Below, piece by piece: positions 1 through 7,293 of a DNA stretch of 8,143 nt (position 1 is its first letter; every line of letters begins with the position of its first letter). The stretch covers positions 1 through 8,143 of the forward strand of contig CADBTG010000034.1 of assembly GCA_902797475.1 (NCBI GenBank), in the 5' to 3' direction. This stretch comes from an uncultured Lachnospiraceae bacterium (GTDB lineage Bacteria > Bacillota > Clostridia > Lachnospirales > Lachnospiraceae). The notes under the pieces are model-generated. The model searched no databases and was not told the DNA's origin. It was given only the letters and a program-made list of their open reading frames with translations. Position numbers and translations under genes: made by a program.

Positions 1-2106
1 ATGGCATTTGCCGTAAGACATGATTATCTCGAGAGAGACGCGGCAATTCAGTTCTCGTATCTTGCCGAGAGGCTTCGGGAGTATAAGGACATCTGCTATC
101 TGGTGCTTTCCGGAATTTACCGGAAGTTCCAGCTTAAGGAAGCGCTTTCCGCGCTTTGCCAGATGCTGATCCGCGCGCGGAAGAAGGACCTCATCTACGC
201 CGAATGGTATAAGAAGGGCGTGGAAGAGCAGCTTCGGATTCCGGAACTGTATGAATACTATATGTACACGAAGAACGGCGACACCGACGAAGTGCTCGAG
301 CCGGCCGTTCTGACGTATTTTGCCTATAACAGCAAGCTTCACGACAAGCGCCTGTCTTATCTGTACGCGAACATCGTCGTGCATAAGGACAGCAACCGCG
401 AGGCGTTTGAAAGCTATAAGAATAAGATTTTCGAATATGCGCTTACGGAGATGCGCGAGCAGAAGAACGATCCGTTCCTGACGATCCTTTATAACGAGTG
501 CATGAACGACGAGACGCTTCGGAAGGAATTCCTGAACGGTCTTGAAGGCATCGCGTTCCGCCATGAGATTCGCTGCTCGGCACCGGGCATCCGTTACGTC
601 TGCGTGGCACACCGCGAGTTGGATACCGAGACCGTTGTGCCGTTTGTCGGCGGAATTGCGCAGGTGGACATTTACACGGAGCATGCCGTGATTGTCCTGA
701 TGGATGAAAAGCATAACCGTTATCTGCACGGCATCCCTTATGAAGACCATAAGCTGATGCATGCGGAGGACAGCTTCCAGGAGGCTTATCAGGTAAGCCC
801 GGGAAGCAATATGATTCTTCTGTGGCTTGCGGAGAAAGCTTTGAAGGAAAGAAAGACCGATGCGTATTCCATCGAACTTCGCAAGAAGGCATCCCGCATT
901 CAGGGGCTTCGTCCGGCATTTGCCGACGAGCTGAACCGGGCGCTGATCCTGCATTTTTATGACAGCCTTGAGGATTCCCGCCTGGATTCCATGTTCAATG
1001 TCGTGAACTGGGCCGTCATGCCCGACAAGCAGCGCGGTAAGATGCTCGGACTTCTGATCAATCGGAGCTCTTACGAAAAGGCGCTCGAGCTGATGCTCGC
1101 CTACGGTTATAAAAACGTGGAGATGAAGGCACTCGAACGGTTCGCCACGGAAATCCCGCAGGAGATGATCAACGACAACATTGAGTTCATGACGGATTTC
1201 ATGTATGACATTTTCCGTCAGGGACGTCGCAGCAGCCGAATCTTTGCGGTGCTTCTCGAGAATTATCAGGGCCGCACCGTGGATATGTATAACCTCTGGC
1301 AGGAGGCCAATGACAAGCAGATTGACACGTCGAAGATGGACGAACGTCTTCTGGCGCAGATTCTGTTCACGGAAGCTTATCTGCCGTACGGCGACGCGGT
1401 ATTCCGCAAGTACTACAGCCCGCTCGGAAACCGCCAGCTCTGCAAGGCTTACATGACCTACGTGGCATATAAGTATCTTCTTTCGGACGCGCCGATTTCC
1501 GAGGAAACCGTCGCGATTATGAAAAAGGATACGAACCTCGACGAATACGATATCTGCATTCTGGCGCTTTTGAAGCTTTGTGCGGAGGCGGAGGATCTCT
1601 CCACGGAGGACCGCGATTTCGCCGAGTACTGGCTTACCAGAATGGAATCGCGCGGCAAGGTGCTGCCGGAGTTCTTGAAGCTCTGCAAGTACTTCCCGTT
1701 ACCGGAGAGCCTCGAGGATAAGCGGCTGATTGAATACCGCACCGATCCGAAGCACCGGGTAACGCTTCACTATTCGTTCCGGGTTGCCGGAAAGAGACAG
1801 CAGCGTGATGTGCCGATGCGTGATATCTGTTACGGAATCTTCGTTAAGGAGCTCGTGCTGTTCTACGGAGAGACGATTGAGTATGTAATCTCGGATGAGT
1901 CTGCCGACGGCAGCATCGTTACCGAGAAGACAACGCTTGTCGGAACGCTTGACAAGAGCGGCGATTCCACGAGCCGGTTCGCGCAGATCAACCGGATCAT
2001 CGCGTCCGAGAAGGAAGGCGACCGGAACAAGGCGCTTGAGCTTTTGGACCGTTACATCAAGGATGAATTTGCCATTTCCCAGCTGTTCAGGGAGATTAAG
2101 GATTAA
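1..2106 (+). CDS. DUF5717-like helical-repeat protein, probably 5'-truncated by the window edge
   Basis: The frame is open from base 1 to the TAA at 2104-2106 (701 codons). The first codon happens to be ATG, but no upstream sequence is available to show a ribosome binding site. The protein opens directly into amphipathic helices, so I think this is the C-terminal part of a longer protein; DUF5717 family members, as I recall, exceed 1000 residues. Most of the chain is helical-repeat (alpha-solenoid) in character, rich in Tyr, Leu, Arg and Glu. Two beta-rich segments interrupt it: about residues 188-248 and about 583-652. Short helices close the chain. There is no signal peptide, membrane segment or catalytic motif visible, so it is probably cytoplasmic. 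It lies 23 bases upstream of the Hsp70-like gene and is probably co-transcribed with it. The family assignment is from memory and from gene order; the function is unknown. A scaffold or client-binding role is inference only. Confidence 0.72.
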   Translation: MAFAVRHDYLERDAAIQFSYLAERLREYKDICYLVLSGIYRKFQLKEALSALCQMLIRARKKDLIYAEWYKKGVEEQLRIPELYEYYMYTKNGDTDEVLEPAVLTYFAYNSKLHDKRLSYLYANIVVHKDSNREAFESYKNKIFEYALTEMREQKNDPFLTILYNECMNDETLRKEFLNGLEGIAFRHEIRCSAPGIRYVCVAHRELDTETVVPFVGGIAQVDIYTEHAVIVLMDEKHNRYLHGIPYEDHKLMHAEDSFQEAYQVSPGSNMILLWLAEKALKERKTDAYSIELRKKASRIQGLRPAFADELNRALILHFYDSLEDSRLDSMFNVVNWAVMPDKQRGKMLGLLINRSSYEKALELMLAYGYKNVEMKALERFATEIPQEMINDNIEFMTDFMYDIFRQGRRSSRIFAVLLENYQGRTVDMYNLWQEANDKQIDTSKMDERLLAQILFTEAYLPYGDAVFRKYYSPLGNRQLCKAYMTYVAYKYLLSDAPISEETVAIMKKDTNLDEYDICILALLKLCAEAEDLSTEDRDFAEYWLTRMESRGKVLPEFLKLCKYFPLPESLEDKRLIEYRTDPKHRVTLHYSFRVAGKRQQRDVPMRDICYGIFVKELVLFYGETIEYVISDESADGSIVTEKTTLVGTLDKSGDSTSRFAQINRIIASEKEGDRNKALELLDRYIKDEFAISQLFREIKD

Positions 2107-2129
2107 AGAGATAAAGGAGAGAACCCATC

Positions 2130-3389
2130 ATGCCGGAGGGTAGACCGATTGTCATAGGATTTGACCTGTCGCCGGAAATGACGCAGATTGCCGTCAGCAG
2201 GGGCGGAGAAGAGCCGGAGTCCGTCAGCGTTTCTTCGACCAGCGGACAGTTTCTGATTCCGACTGTTTTGTGCGTTCGGAATGACAGCGGCGACTGGCTT
2301 TTCGGAGAGGAAGCAATCCGCTGTAAGAACCGTAATGCCGGAGTGTTCATCGACGACCTTCTCGGCAAGGCGGAACGGGAGGAGAGCGTCTATATCCGGG
2401 ATGTCGAATATACGCCGCGAAACTTCCTTGAACGTTTCTTCCGCAAAATCATGGTTGTGCTCCGTCAGAAGTACACTTCGGACAGTGTCGAGCACGTCGT
2501 GGTTTCGATGCGCGACCCGAGCGATAAGCTGATTCAGATGGTGACCGACGCCATGGAGACGACCGGAATCCGCAGGGACCACATCCGCGTACGCAGCCAT
2601 TTGCAGAACTTCATGTTCTACGCCGTCTGCCAGAAGAAGGAACTTTGGGTGAACGACGTCGGCCTGTTTGAATTCAACGAGAACGGCCTTACGTATACGC
2701 AGCTTTCGACGGCGAAGAAGATCGCCCCGATTACGGTGACGGCACAGATTACCGACCTGTCGACTTTGCTTGACAACAATATGCTCGAAACGATGCCTGA
2801 TAACCAGTTGGCATACTGCTTCCGCACGATAACCGACAAGGTTTTGTACCGGCAGATTCTGTCGACGATCTATGTAACCGGCAAGGGCTTTGAAGGCGCC
2901 TGGTCGGACGAAGTCCTGAAGTCGCTTGCCGCAGGACGCCGCGTATTCAAGGGCATGAACCTTTACGCGAAGGGCGCCGCGTATTTCGGCTTATACGAGA
3001 ACGCGGAGGATATGCGTGATTTCCTCTTCCTGACCGAGGACATGATCCGTTCGACAATTGCGATCCGCATGTTCAAGGACAACCAGATCGCGGACTACCC
3101 GATGGTTCGGGCCGGCACGCGCTGGAGCGAGGTAAATGCCAAGACAGTCGGCATTCTCGACGACACCGAAGAAGTTTACTTCACCATTTATCATACCGTA
3201 AAGAAAGATTCCCAGCACGTGGTCATGAGCCTTAAGAACCTGCACGGCCGGGAAAATAAAACGACCCGTGTTTCCATCGGCATCCGGTGTCTCGACCGCG
3301 AGACGGCGGTCATTACCGTGAAGGACCTGGGATTCGGTCATTTCTATCCGAACACTTACCGCGTTTGGGAGAAGATCGTGACGATTTAA
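2130..3389 (+). CDS. Compact Hsp70/actin-fold-like protein (DUF5716-like)
   Basis: This 419-residue protein follows the Hsp70 plan in miniature. Residues 7-23 (IVIGFDLSPEMTQIAVS) sit where Hsp70 has phosphate-1 (IGIDLGTT). Residues 122-147 match the VVxSVPA...R...DA...AGI strand-helix region. Residues 172-182 (LWVNDVGLFEF) occupy the phosphate-2 position but lack the GGGTFD glycines. Residues 247-254 (IYVTGKGF) and 281-287 (KGAAYFG) resemble the adenosine and connect-2 segments. The last 125 residues are beta-rich and end in VITVKDLGFG, reminiscent of the Hsp70 substrate-binding beta domain; no helical lid is present. At about 290 residues the ATPase-like part is shorter than DnaK's roughly 380, so subdomains are probably missing. 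The start is supported by AAGGAG at 2114-2119, 10 bases upstream. It sits between two helical-repeat genes. Chaperone-like binding is inferred; ATP hydrolysis is doubtful. I match it to the DUF5716 family from memory. Confidence 0.8.
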   Translation: MPEGRPIVIGFDLSPEMTQIAVSRGGEEPESVSVSSTSGQFLIPTVLCVRNDSGDWLFGEEAIRCKNRNAGVFIDDLLGKAEREESVYIRDVEYTPRNFLERFFRKIMVVLRQKYTSDSVEHVVVSMRDPSDKLIQMVTDAMETTGIRRDHIRVRSHLQNFMFYAVCQKKELWVNDVGLFEFNENGLTYTQLSTAKKIAPITVTAQITDLSTLLDNNMLETMPDNQLAYCFRTITDKVLYRQILSTIYVTGKGFEGAWSDEVLKSLAAGRRVFKGMNLYAKGAAYFGLYENAEDMRDFLFLTEDMIRSTIAIRMFKDNQIADYPMVRAGTRWSEVNAKTVGILDDTEEVYFTIYHTVKKDSQHVVMSLKNLHGRENKTTRVSIGIRCLDRETAVITVKDLGFGHFYPNTYRVWEKIVTI

Positions 3390-3428
3390 AGAAGGTTTCG
3401 CATTTTCCGAAGAGAGGAGGCGGCACAT

Positions 3429-4274
3429 ATGGGAAAACTGATTTTCTGCATCGGCAATAAAGCAAAAGAACCCTATTTCTTCCAGTCCACCGGGACGAAA
3501 GTCTATACGATGGAAGAGCTGTGCTATTACCTCTATCATAACATCGAGACGCTGGAGGAGGACCTTTCGGAGCGCCAGCTCGTGCCGTGGATCCGCAATG
3601 AGCTCGGCATGGAGGAGCGTGCGGATTTCCTGCAGCAGCTGATGGACCGGAACGCCGGAATCAAGGATCTTGTCGTATCCATTTTCTGTAGCACGGACTA
3701 CTATACCGAAGAGGAAATCAATGCGCTGATCGAGGAAATCGACCGCTACTTCGATATGCTTCCGATCGAGAGGAAGAAGCGCCACGCCGACGCGTTCCTG
3801 CGTTACGGAAAGACACGCGAGGCAATGCTTGAGTACCGGAATCTTCTCGACGACCGCGATTTCGTCTATGTTCCCGAGGAGGAGCAGGCAAAGGCTTACC
3901 ACAACATGGCAGTGCTGCTTGCGAAGAACGGAATGTTCAAGAACGCCGCCAAGTATTTCCTGAATGCTTACCAAAAAGGCGCCGGAAAGGACAGCCTGTG
4001 CCAGTATTTATATGCCTTAAAGATCGGCGGCATGGAGCAGGAGTTTAACGATGAGCTTAATAAGTATTCGGACGAGACCGAGGTGTTGCGCATCATCGAG
4101 AACCAGTTCTATTTCCTCGAGGAGAACCGCGAATACTCGCCGGAGTATATCAACGTGCTTCGCCTGATGGAGTTGAAGGACCGCGACGAAGAGTCCACGG
4201 ATGAGGACGGCGGTTTCTGGTGGCTGTTCGAGGAAACCGTTGCGAGACTGAAGAAGAATTACCGTGAGGCATAA
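3429..4274 (+). CDS. TPR-like helical protein of unknown function
   Basis: A 281-residue, acidic, helical protein that I recognise only as a recurrent Lachnospiraceae hypothetical. The first 30 residues look like a small strand-turn-strand element (KLIFCIGN; KVYTMEELCYYLY). Residues about 30-115 are helical with many Glu and Leu. From about 118 to 205 the sequence reads as TPR-like helix pairs: the stretch beginning RKKRHADAFLRYGKTREAML, then AKAYHNMAVLLAKNGMFKNAAKYFLNAYQ, have the Ala/Gly/Tyr spacing of TPRs. The C-terminal 30 residues include an acidic run (ESTDEDGG) and a Trp-rich helix start (FWWLFEETV). The start has a strong GAGGAGG at 3414-3420, 8 bases upstream. It is third in an apparent three-gene operon with the DUF5717-like and Hsp70-like genes. 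TPR proteins often bind Hsp70 tails, so an interaction with the preceding product is a natural hypothesis, but nothing here proves it. Confidence 0.8.
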   Translation: MGKLIFCIGNKAKEPYFFQSTGTKVYTMEELCYYLYHNIETLEEDLSERQLVPWIRNELGMEERADFLQQLMDRNAGIKDLVVSIFCSTDYYTEEEINALIEEIDRYFDMLPIERKKRHADAFLRYGKTREAMLEYRNLLDDRDFVYVPEEEQAKAYHNMAVLLAKNGMFKNAAKYFLNAYQKGAGKDSLCQYLYALKIGGMEQEFNDELNKYSDETEVLRIIENQFYFLEENREYSPEYINVLRLMELKDRDEESTDEDGGFWWLFEETVARLKKNYREA

Positions 4275-4286
4275 GCTTCACATTTT
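4264..4286 (+). terminator. Weak intrinsic terminator of the upstream three-gene operon
   Basis: GTGAGGC (4264-4270) pairs with GCTTCAC (4275-4281): seven pairs with one G-U, closed by the tetraloop ATAA, which holds the TAA stop codon of the preceding gene (4272-4274). A TTTT run follows at 4283-4286. It lies just before the valS promoter, the place where a terminator is expected. The stem is short and the U tract brief, so termination may be partial. Confidence 0.5.
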
Positions 4287-4290
4287 CCCC

Positions 4291-4320
4291 TTGACAAATG
4301 CCACGCGGTTGCGTTAAAGT
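4291..4320 (+). promoter_or_regulatory. Sigma-A-type promoter for the valS leader
   Basis: A perfect -35 box TTGACA lies at 4291-4296. The best -10 is TAAAGT at 4315-4320 (four of six matches to TATAAT, 18-base spacer); TTAAAG one base upstream gives a 17-base spacer but fewer matches. Transcription would begin around 4326-4330, just before the first T-box stem, which fits a leader promoter. Confidence 0.72.
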
Positions 4321-4540
4321 ATGTCCATATTCAAACGTAAAAGGCAAGGAAGAAGAGGAGTACGCTTCTACCGACCGACAGAGAGACCGGCCCCAGGCTG
4401 AAAGACCGGTTCGGAAACGGAGTCGCGGAAGTAGCTTCGGAGCTGAGATTTCGAACCTTCGGTAGTAGAGGTCTCCGGGAAATCCCGTTACAGATGAGCT
4501 GCTTAACGGAGCGGCGTAATGAGGCAGCGAAAGCTGCGAA

Positions 4541-4574
4541 ATAAGGTGGTACCACGAAAGCCCCTCGTCCTTAT
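4541..4574 (+). promoter_or_regulatory. T-box antiterminator element
   Basis: ATAAGG (4541-4546) pairs perfectly with CCTTAT (4569-4574). The 7-base bulge TGGTACC (4547-4553) follows, then ACGA (4554-4557) pairs with TCGT (4565-4568) around a 7-base loop. This is the canonical two-helix antiterminator with the tRNA-acceptor bulge. It uses the same bases as the 5' arm of the terminator, so the two folds exclude one another. Confidence 0.9.
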
Positions 4575-4596
4575 ATGACGGGGGGCTCTCTTCGTT
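4559..4596 (+). terminator. T-box leader terminator
   Basis: Bases 4559-4569 pair with 4577-4587: eleven pairs, one of them G-U, very GC-rich, around a 7-base loop. A pyrimidine-rich tail with interrupted U runs follows (4587-4597). When no uncharged tRNA-Val stabilises the antiterminator, this hairpin should stop transcription before valS. Confidence 0.88.
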
Positions 4597-4621
4597 TATC
4601 GGAGGAAAGAAAGGAGAAAAG

Positions 4622-7288
4622 ATGAAAGAATTAGCCAAGACCTACGATCCCAAAGAGATTGAGGACAGCCTGTACCGGTTCTGGCAGGAGAAGAAATTCT
4701 TCCATGCCGAGGTTCGGCCTGAGAAGAAGCCTTACACGATTGTTATCCCGCCGCCGAACATCACCGGTCAGCTGCACATGGGTCATGCCCTCGACAACAC
4801 GTTACAGGATATCCTGATCCGCATGAAGAGGATGCAGGGTTATGAGGCACTGTGGCTTCCCGGAACCGACCACGCTTCGATTGCGACCGAGGCGAAGATC
4901 GTTGCGGCGATGGCCGAAGAAGGCATTAAGAAGGAAGACATCGGCCGTGAGAAGTTTCTCGAGCGTGCCTGGGAATGGAAGCGCCAGTACGGCGGCCGCA
5001 TCGTTTCGCAGCTTAAGAAGATGGGCTCGTCCTGTGACTGGGACCGTGAGCGTTTCACGATGGATGAAGGCTGCAACAAGGCCGTTAAGGAGGTTTTCGT
5101 TAACCTTTACAACAAGGGTCTGATCTACCGCGGCAACCGTATCGGAAACTGGTGTCCGCACTGCCTGACCGCGATTTCCGATGCAGAGGTTAACTATGAG
5201 GACCAGGCAGGTCATTTCTGGCATCTGCGCTATCCCTACACCGACGGCAGCGGCTACATCGAAATGGCTACGACCCGTCCCGAGACGATGCTCGGCGATA
5301 CCGCCGTTGCGGTAAATCCGAACGATGAGCGTTATAAAGACTGCGTAGGTAAGATGATCACGCTCCCGCTCGTAGGCCGTCAGATTCCGGTTATTGCCGA
5401 CGATTATGTAGACATGGAATTCGGTACCGGCGTTGTTAAGATTACGCCCGCACACGACCCGAACGACTACGAGGTAGGACTTCGTCATAATTTGCCCGTA
5501 ATCACGGTTTTGACGCCCGACGCAAAGATTACCGAGGAATATCCGAAATATGCCGGAATGGACCGCTACGAAGCGCGTGAGGCCATCGTAAAGGATCTGC
5601 AGGAGTGCGGCGCCCTTACGAAGATCGAGGACTACAGCCATAACGTAGGAACCTGCTCCCGTTGCGGCGCGACGATCGAGCCCCGTGTATCAATGCAGTG
5701 GTATGTAAAGATGGAGCCGCTTGCCGGTCCCGCCATCGAGGCCGTTAAGCAGGGCAAGACGAAGTTCGTTCCCGAGCATTTCGACAAGACGTATTACCAC
5801 TGGCTTGAGGGCATTCGCGACTGGTGCATCAGCCGTCAGCTCTGGTGGGGTCACCGGATCCCCGCATTCTACTGCGATGACTGCGGCGAGATGGTAGTAA
5901 CGAAGGACAACACGGCAGTTTGCCCGAAGTGCGGCAAGCCGATGCGTCAGGATCCCGATACGCTCGATACATGGTTCAGCTCGGCACTCTGGCCGTTCTC
6001 GACGCTCGGCTGGCCCGAGAAGACGAAGGAGCTCGAGTATTTCTATCCGACGAGCACGCTCGTAACGGGTTACGATATCATTTTCTTCTGGGTAATCCGC
6101 ATGATGTTCTCCGGCCTCGAGCATATGGGCGACGTTCCGTTCAAGACCGTACTCATTCACGGACTCGTTCGCGACTCACAGGGCCGCAAGATGAGCAAGT
6201 CCCTGGGAAATGGCATCGATCCCCTCGAGGTTATCGACAAATACGGCGCGGATGCGCTTCGCTTCACGCTTGTAACCGGTAATGCACCCGGTAACGACAT
6301 GCGCTTCTATTGGGAGCGTGTGGAGGCAAGCCGGAACTTTGCCAACAAGGTTTGGAACGCAAGCCGTTTCATCATGATGAATATGGAGCAGATGGGCGCC
6401 GACGGGCAGGTGAAGGAGGTTCCCGCTTCCACGCTTACCGATGCCGACCGCTGGATCCTTTCGAAGGTAAACGGACTGACCAAAGCCGTAACCGAGAATA
6501 TGGAGAATTTCGACCTCGGAATTGCCGTAGGCAAGATCTACGACTTCATCTGGGAGGAGTTCTGCGACTGGTACATCGAGATGGTTAAGCCCCGTTTGTA
6601 CGGCGATGACATGACTTCGAAGAAGGCTGCCATTTGGACGCTTCGCACCGTTTTGACAACCTCTCTGAAACTGTTGCATCCTTATATGCCGTTCATCACC
6701 GAGCAGGTTTACAGAACGCTTAAGGACGCCGAGGGCGAGCTTAAGGACGACACCTCCATCATGGTATCCGACTGGCCCGTATATGACGAAGCGTATGATT
6801 TTCCGAAGGAAGAGGAAGCGGTTGAGCTGATTAAGAACGCCGTAACCGCAATGCGCGGACTCCGTAACGACATGAACGTTCCGCCGTCAAGAAAGGCTAA
6901 GGTTTACGTTGTTTCCGAGCAGCAGCACGTACGCGACATCTTCGAAGGAAGCAAGCTCTTCTTTGCGACACTCGGCAGCGCTTCCGAGGTTCTGATTCAG
7001 AGCACCAAGGACGGCATTGATCCCGATGCGGTTTCGGTTGTGATTCCGAATGCGACCGTTTACATGCCGTTCGCCGATCTGGTTGACATCGAGAAGGAAG
7101 TTGAGCGTCTTACGAAGGAGCAGGCAAGACTTGAGGGCGAAGTAAAGAGAAGCACCGGAATGCTTTCAAATGAACGGTTCTTAAGCAAGGCTCCCGAGGC
7201 GAAGATCGCCGAGGAAAAGGATAAGCTCGCCAAGTATGAGGCAATGCTTGCGCAGGTTAAGGAAAGACTCGGTCACCTGAAGAAGTGA
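4622..7288 (+). CDS. valS: Valine-tRNA ligase
   Basis: ValRS attaches valine to tRNA-Val in the cytoplasm and edits mischarged Thr. This class Ia enzyme of 888 residues has the usual bacterial length. The ATP-binding HIGH motif is PPPNITGQLHMGH at 43-55, followed by GTDHA at 81-85. The editing (CP1) domain carries TTRPET at 217-222 and GTGVVKITPAHDPND at 268-282. Two Cys4 zinc sites are visible: C178/C181 with C345/C348, and C418/C421/C434/C437. WFSSALWPFSTLGWP is the ValRS-type motif, and KMSKS is at 523-527. The helical anticodon-binding domain starts near 609 (DRWILSK), and a coiled-coil tRNA-binding arm spans about 818-888. The start is set by AAAGGAG (4610-4616), 5 bases upstream; a second GGAGG lies at 4601-4605. 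It is preceded by its T-box leader and followed by a probable terminator. The common Firmicutes neighbour folC is absent. CGT arginine codons are commoner and CGG rarer than in the upstream genes, consistent with high expression. Confidence 0.99.
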   Translation: MKELAKTYDPKEIEDSLYRFWQEKKFFHAEVRPEKKPYTIVIPPPNITGQLHMGHALDNTLQDILIRMKRMQGYEALWLPGTDHASIATEAKIVAAMAEEGIKKEDIGREKFLERAWEWKRQYGGRIVSQLKKMGSSCDWDRERFTMDEGCNKAVKEVFVNLYNKGLIYRGNRIGNWCPHCLTAISDAEVNYEDQAGHFWHLRYPYTDGSGYIEMATTRPETMLGDTAVAVNPNDERYKDCVGKMITLPLVGRQIPVIADDYVDMEFGTGVVKITPAHDPNDYEVGLRHNLPVITVLTPDAKITEEYPKYAGMDRYEAREAIVKDLQECGALTKIEDYSHNVGTCSRCGATIEPRVSMQWYVKMEPLAGPAIEAVKQGKTKFVPEHFDKTYYHWLEGIRDWCISRQLWWGHRIPAFYCDDCGEMVVTKDNTAVCPKCGKPMRQDPDTLDTWFSSALWPFSTLGWPEKTKELEYFYPTSTLVTGYDIIFFWVIRMMFSGLEHMGDVPFKTVLIHGLVRDSQGRKMSKSLGNGIDPLEVIDKYGADALRFTLVTGNAPGNDMRFYWERVEASRNFANKVWNASRFIMMNMEQMGADGQVKEVPASTLTDADRWILSKVNGLTKAVTENMENFDLGIAVGKIYDFIWEEFCDWYIEMVKPRLYGDDMTSKKAAIWTLRTVLTTSLKLLHPYMPFITEQVYRTLKDAEGELKDDTSIMVSDWPVYDEAYDFPKEEEAVELIKNAVTAMRGLRNDMNVPPSRKAKVYVVSEQQHVRDIFEGSKLFFATLGSASEVLIQSTKDGIDPDAVSVVIPNATVYMPFADLVDIEKEVERLTKEQARLEGEVKRSTGMLSNERFLSKAPEAKIAEEKDKLAKYEAMLAQVKERLGHLKK

Positions 7289-7293
7289 TAAAG

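Larger units (their letters stand above)
4326..4596 (+). ncRNA. T-box leader (tRNA-Val-sensing riboswitch) of valS
   Basis: This is a tRNA-responsive T-box leader. In Stem I, AGTA at 4359-4362 fits the specifier-loop S-turn. CCG/CGG pairs (4371-4373 with 4418-4420; 4375-4377 with 4412-4414) lead up to the conserved AGAGA bulge (4380-4384), the distal helix GACCGG/CCGGTT (4385-4390 with 4406-4411) and an apical loop holding GGCTGAAA (4396-4403). The probable specifier is GTC at 4422-4424, a valine codon read by tRNA-Val(GAC), followed by a purine as usual. A CGGGA/TCCCG hairpin with CCCGTTA follows (4476-4490), then GCAGC-GAAA-GCTGC (4524-4537), probably Stem III. The T-box core is AAGGTGGTACCACG at 4543-4556. 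Its TGGT (4547-4550) would pair with the ACCA end of uncharged tRNA-Val, whose discriminator base is A. The start is inferred from the promoter. The specifier is my reading of a hand-folded stem; GTA at 4431 is a less likely alternative. Confidence 0.93.

Noticed and set aside
3390..3428. TTCG/CGAA inverted repeat between the second and third genes, considered as a terminator
   Set aside because: Only 4 bp with no U tract after it; the strong ribosome binding site overlapping this gap fits simple operon spacing.
2991..3974. Long minus-strand open frame (327 codons) across the Hsp70-like and TPR-like genes
   Set aside because: It lies opposite two well-supported genes, has no ribosome binding site or family likeness, and long antisense frames are expected in GC-rich third-position DNA.
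4150..4638. Minus-strand open frame over the T-box leader
   Set aside because: The leader's base pairing explains this stretch fully; the frame also crosses the terminator and the valS start.
4802..5641. Minus-strand open frame of 279 codons inside valS
   Set aside because: It is the antisense shadow of the conserved catalytic and editing regions of valS; its protein shows no recognisable motif.
5920..6282. Plus-strand out-of-frame reading frame within valS
   Set aside because: It overlaps the KMSKS region in another frame, with no ribosome binding site and no protein-like composition.
4622..7288. Possible frameshift or missing catalytic motif in valS
   Set aside because: All expected ValRS motifs appear in order in a single uninterrupted frame of normal length.
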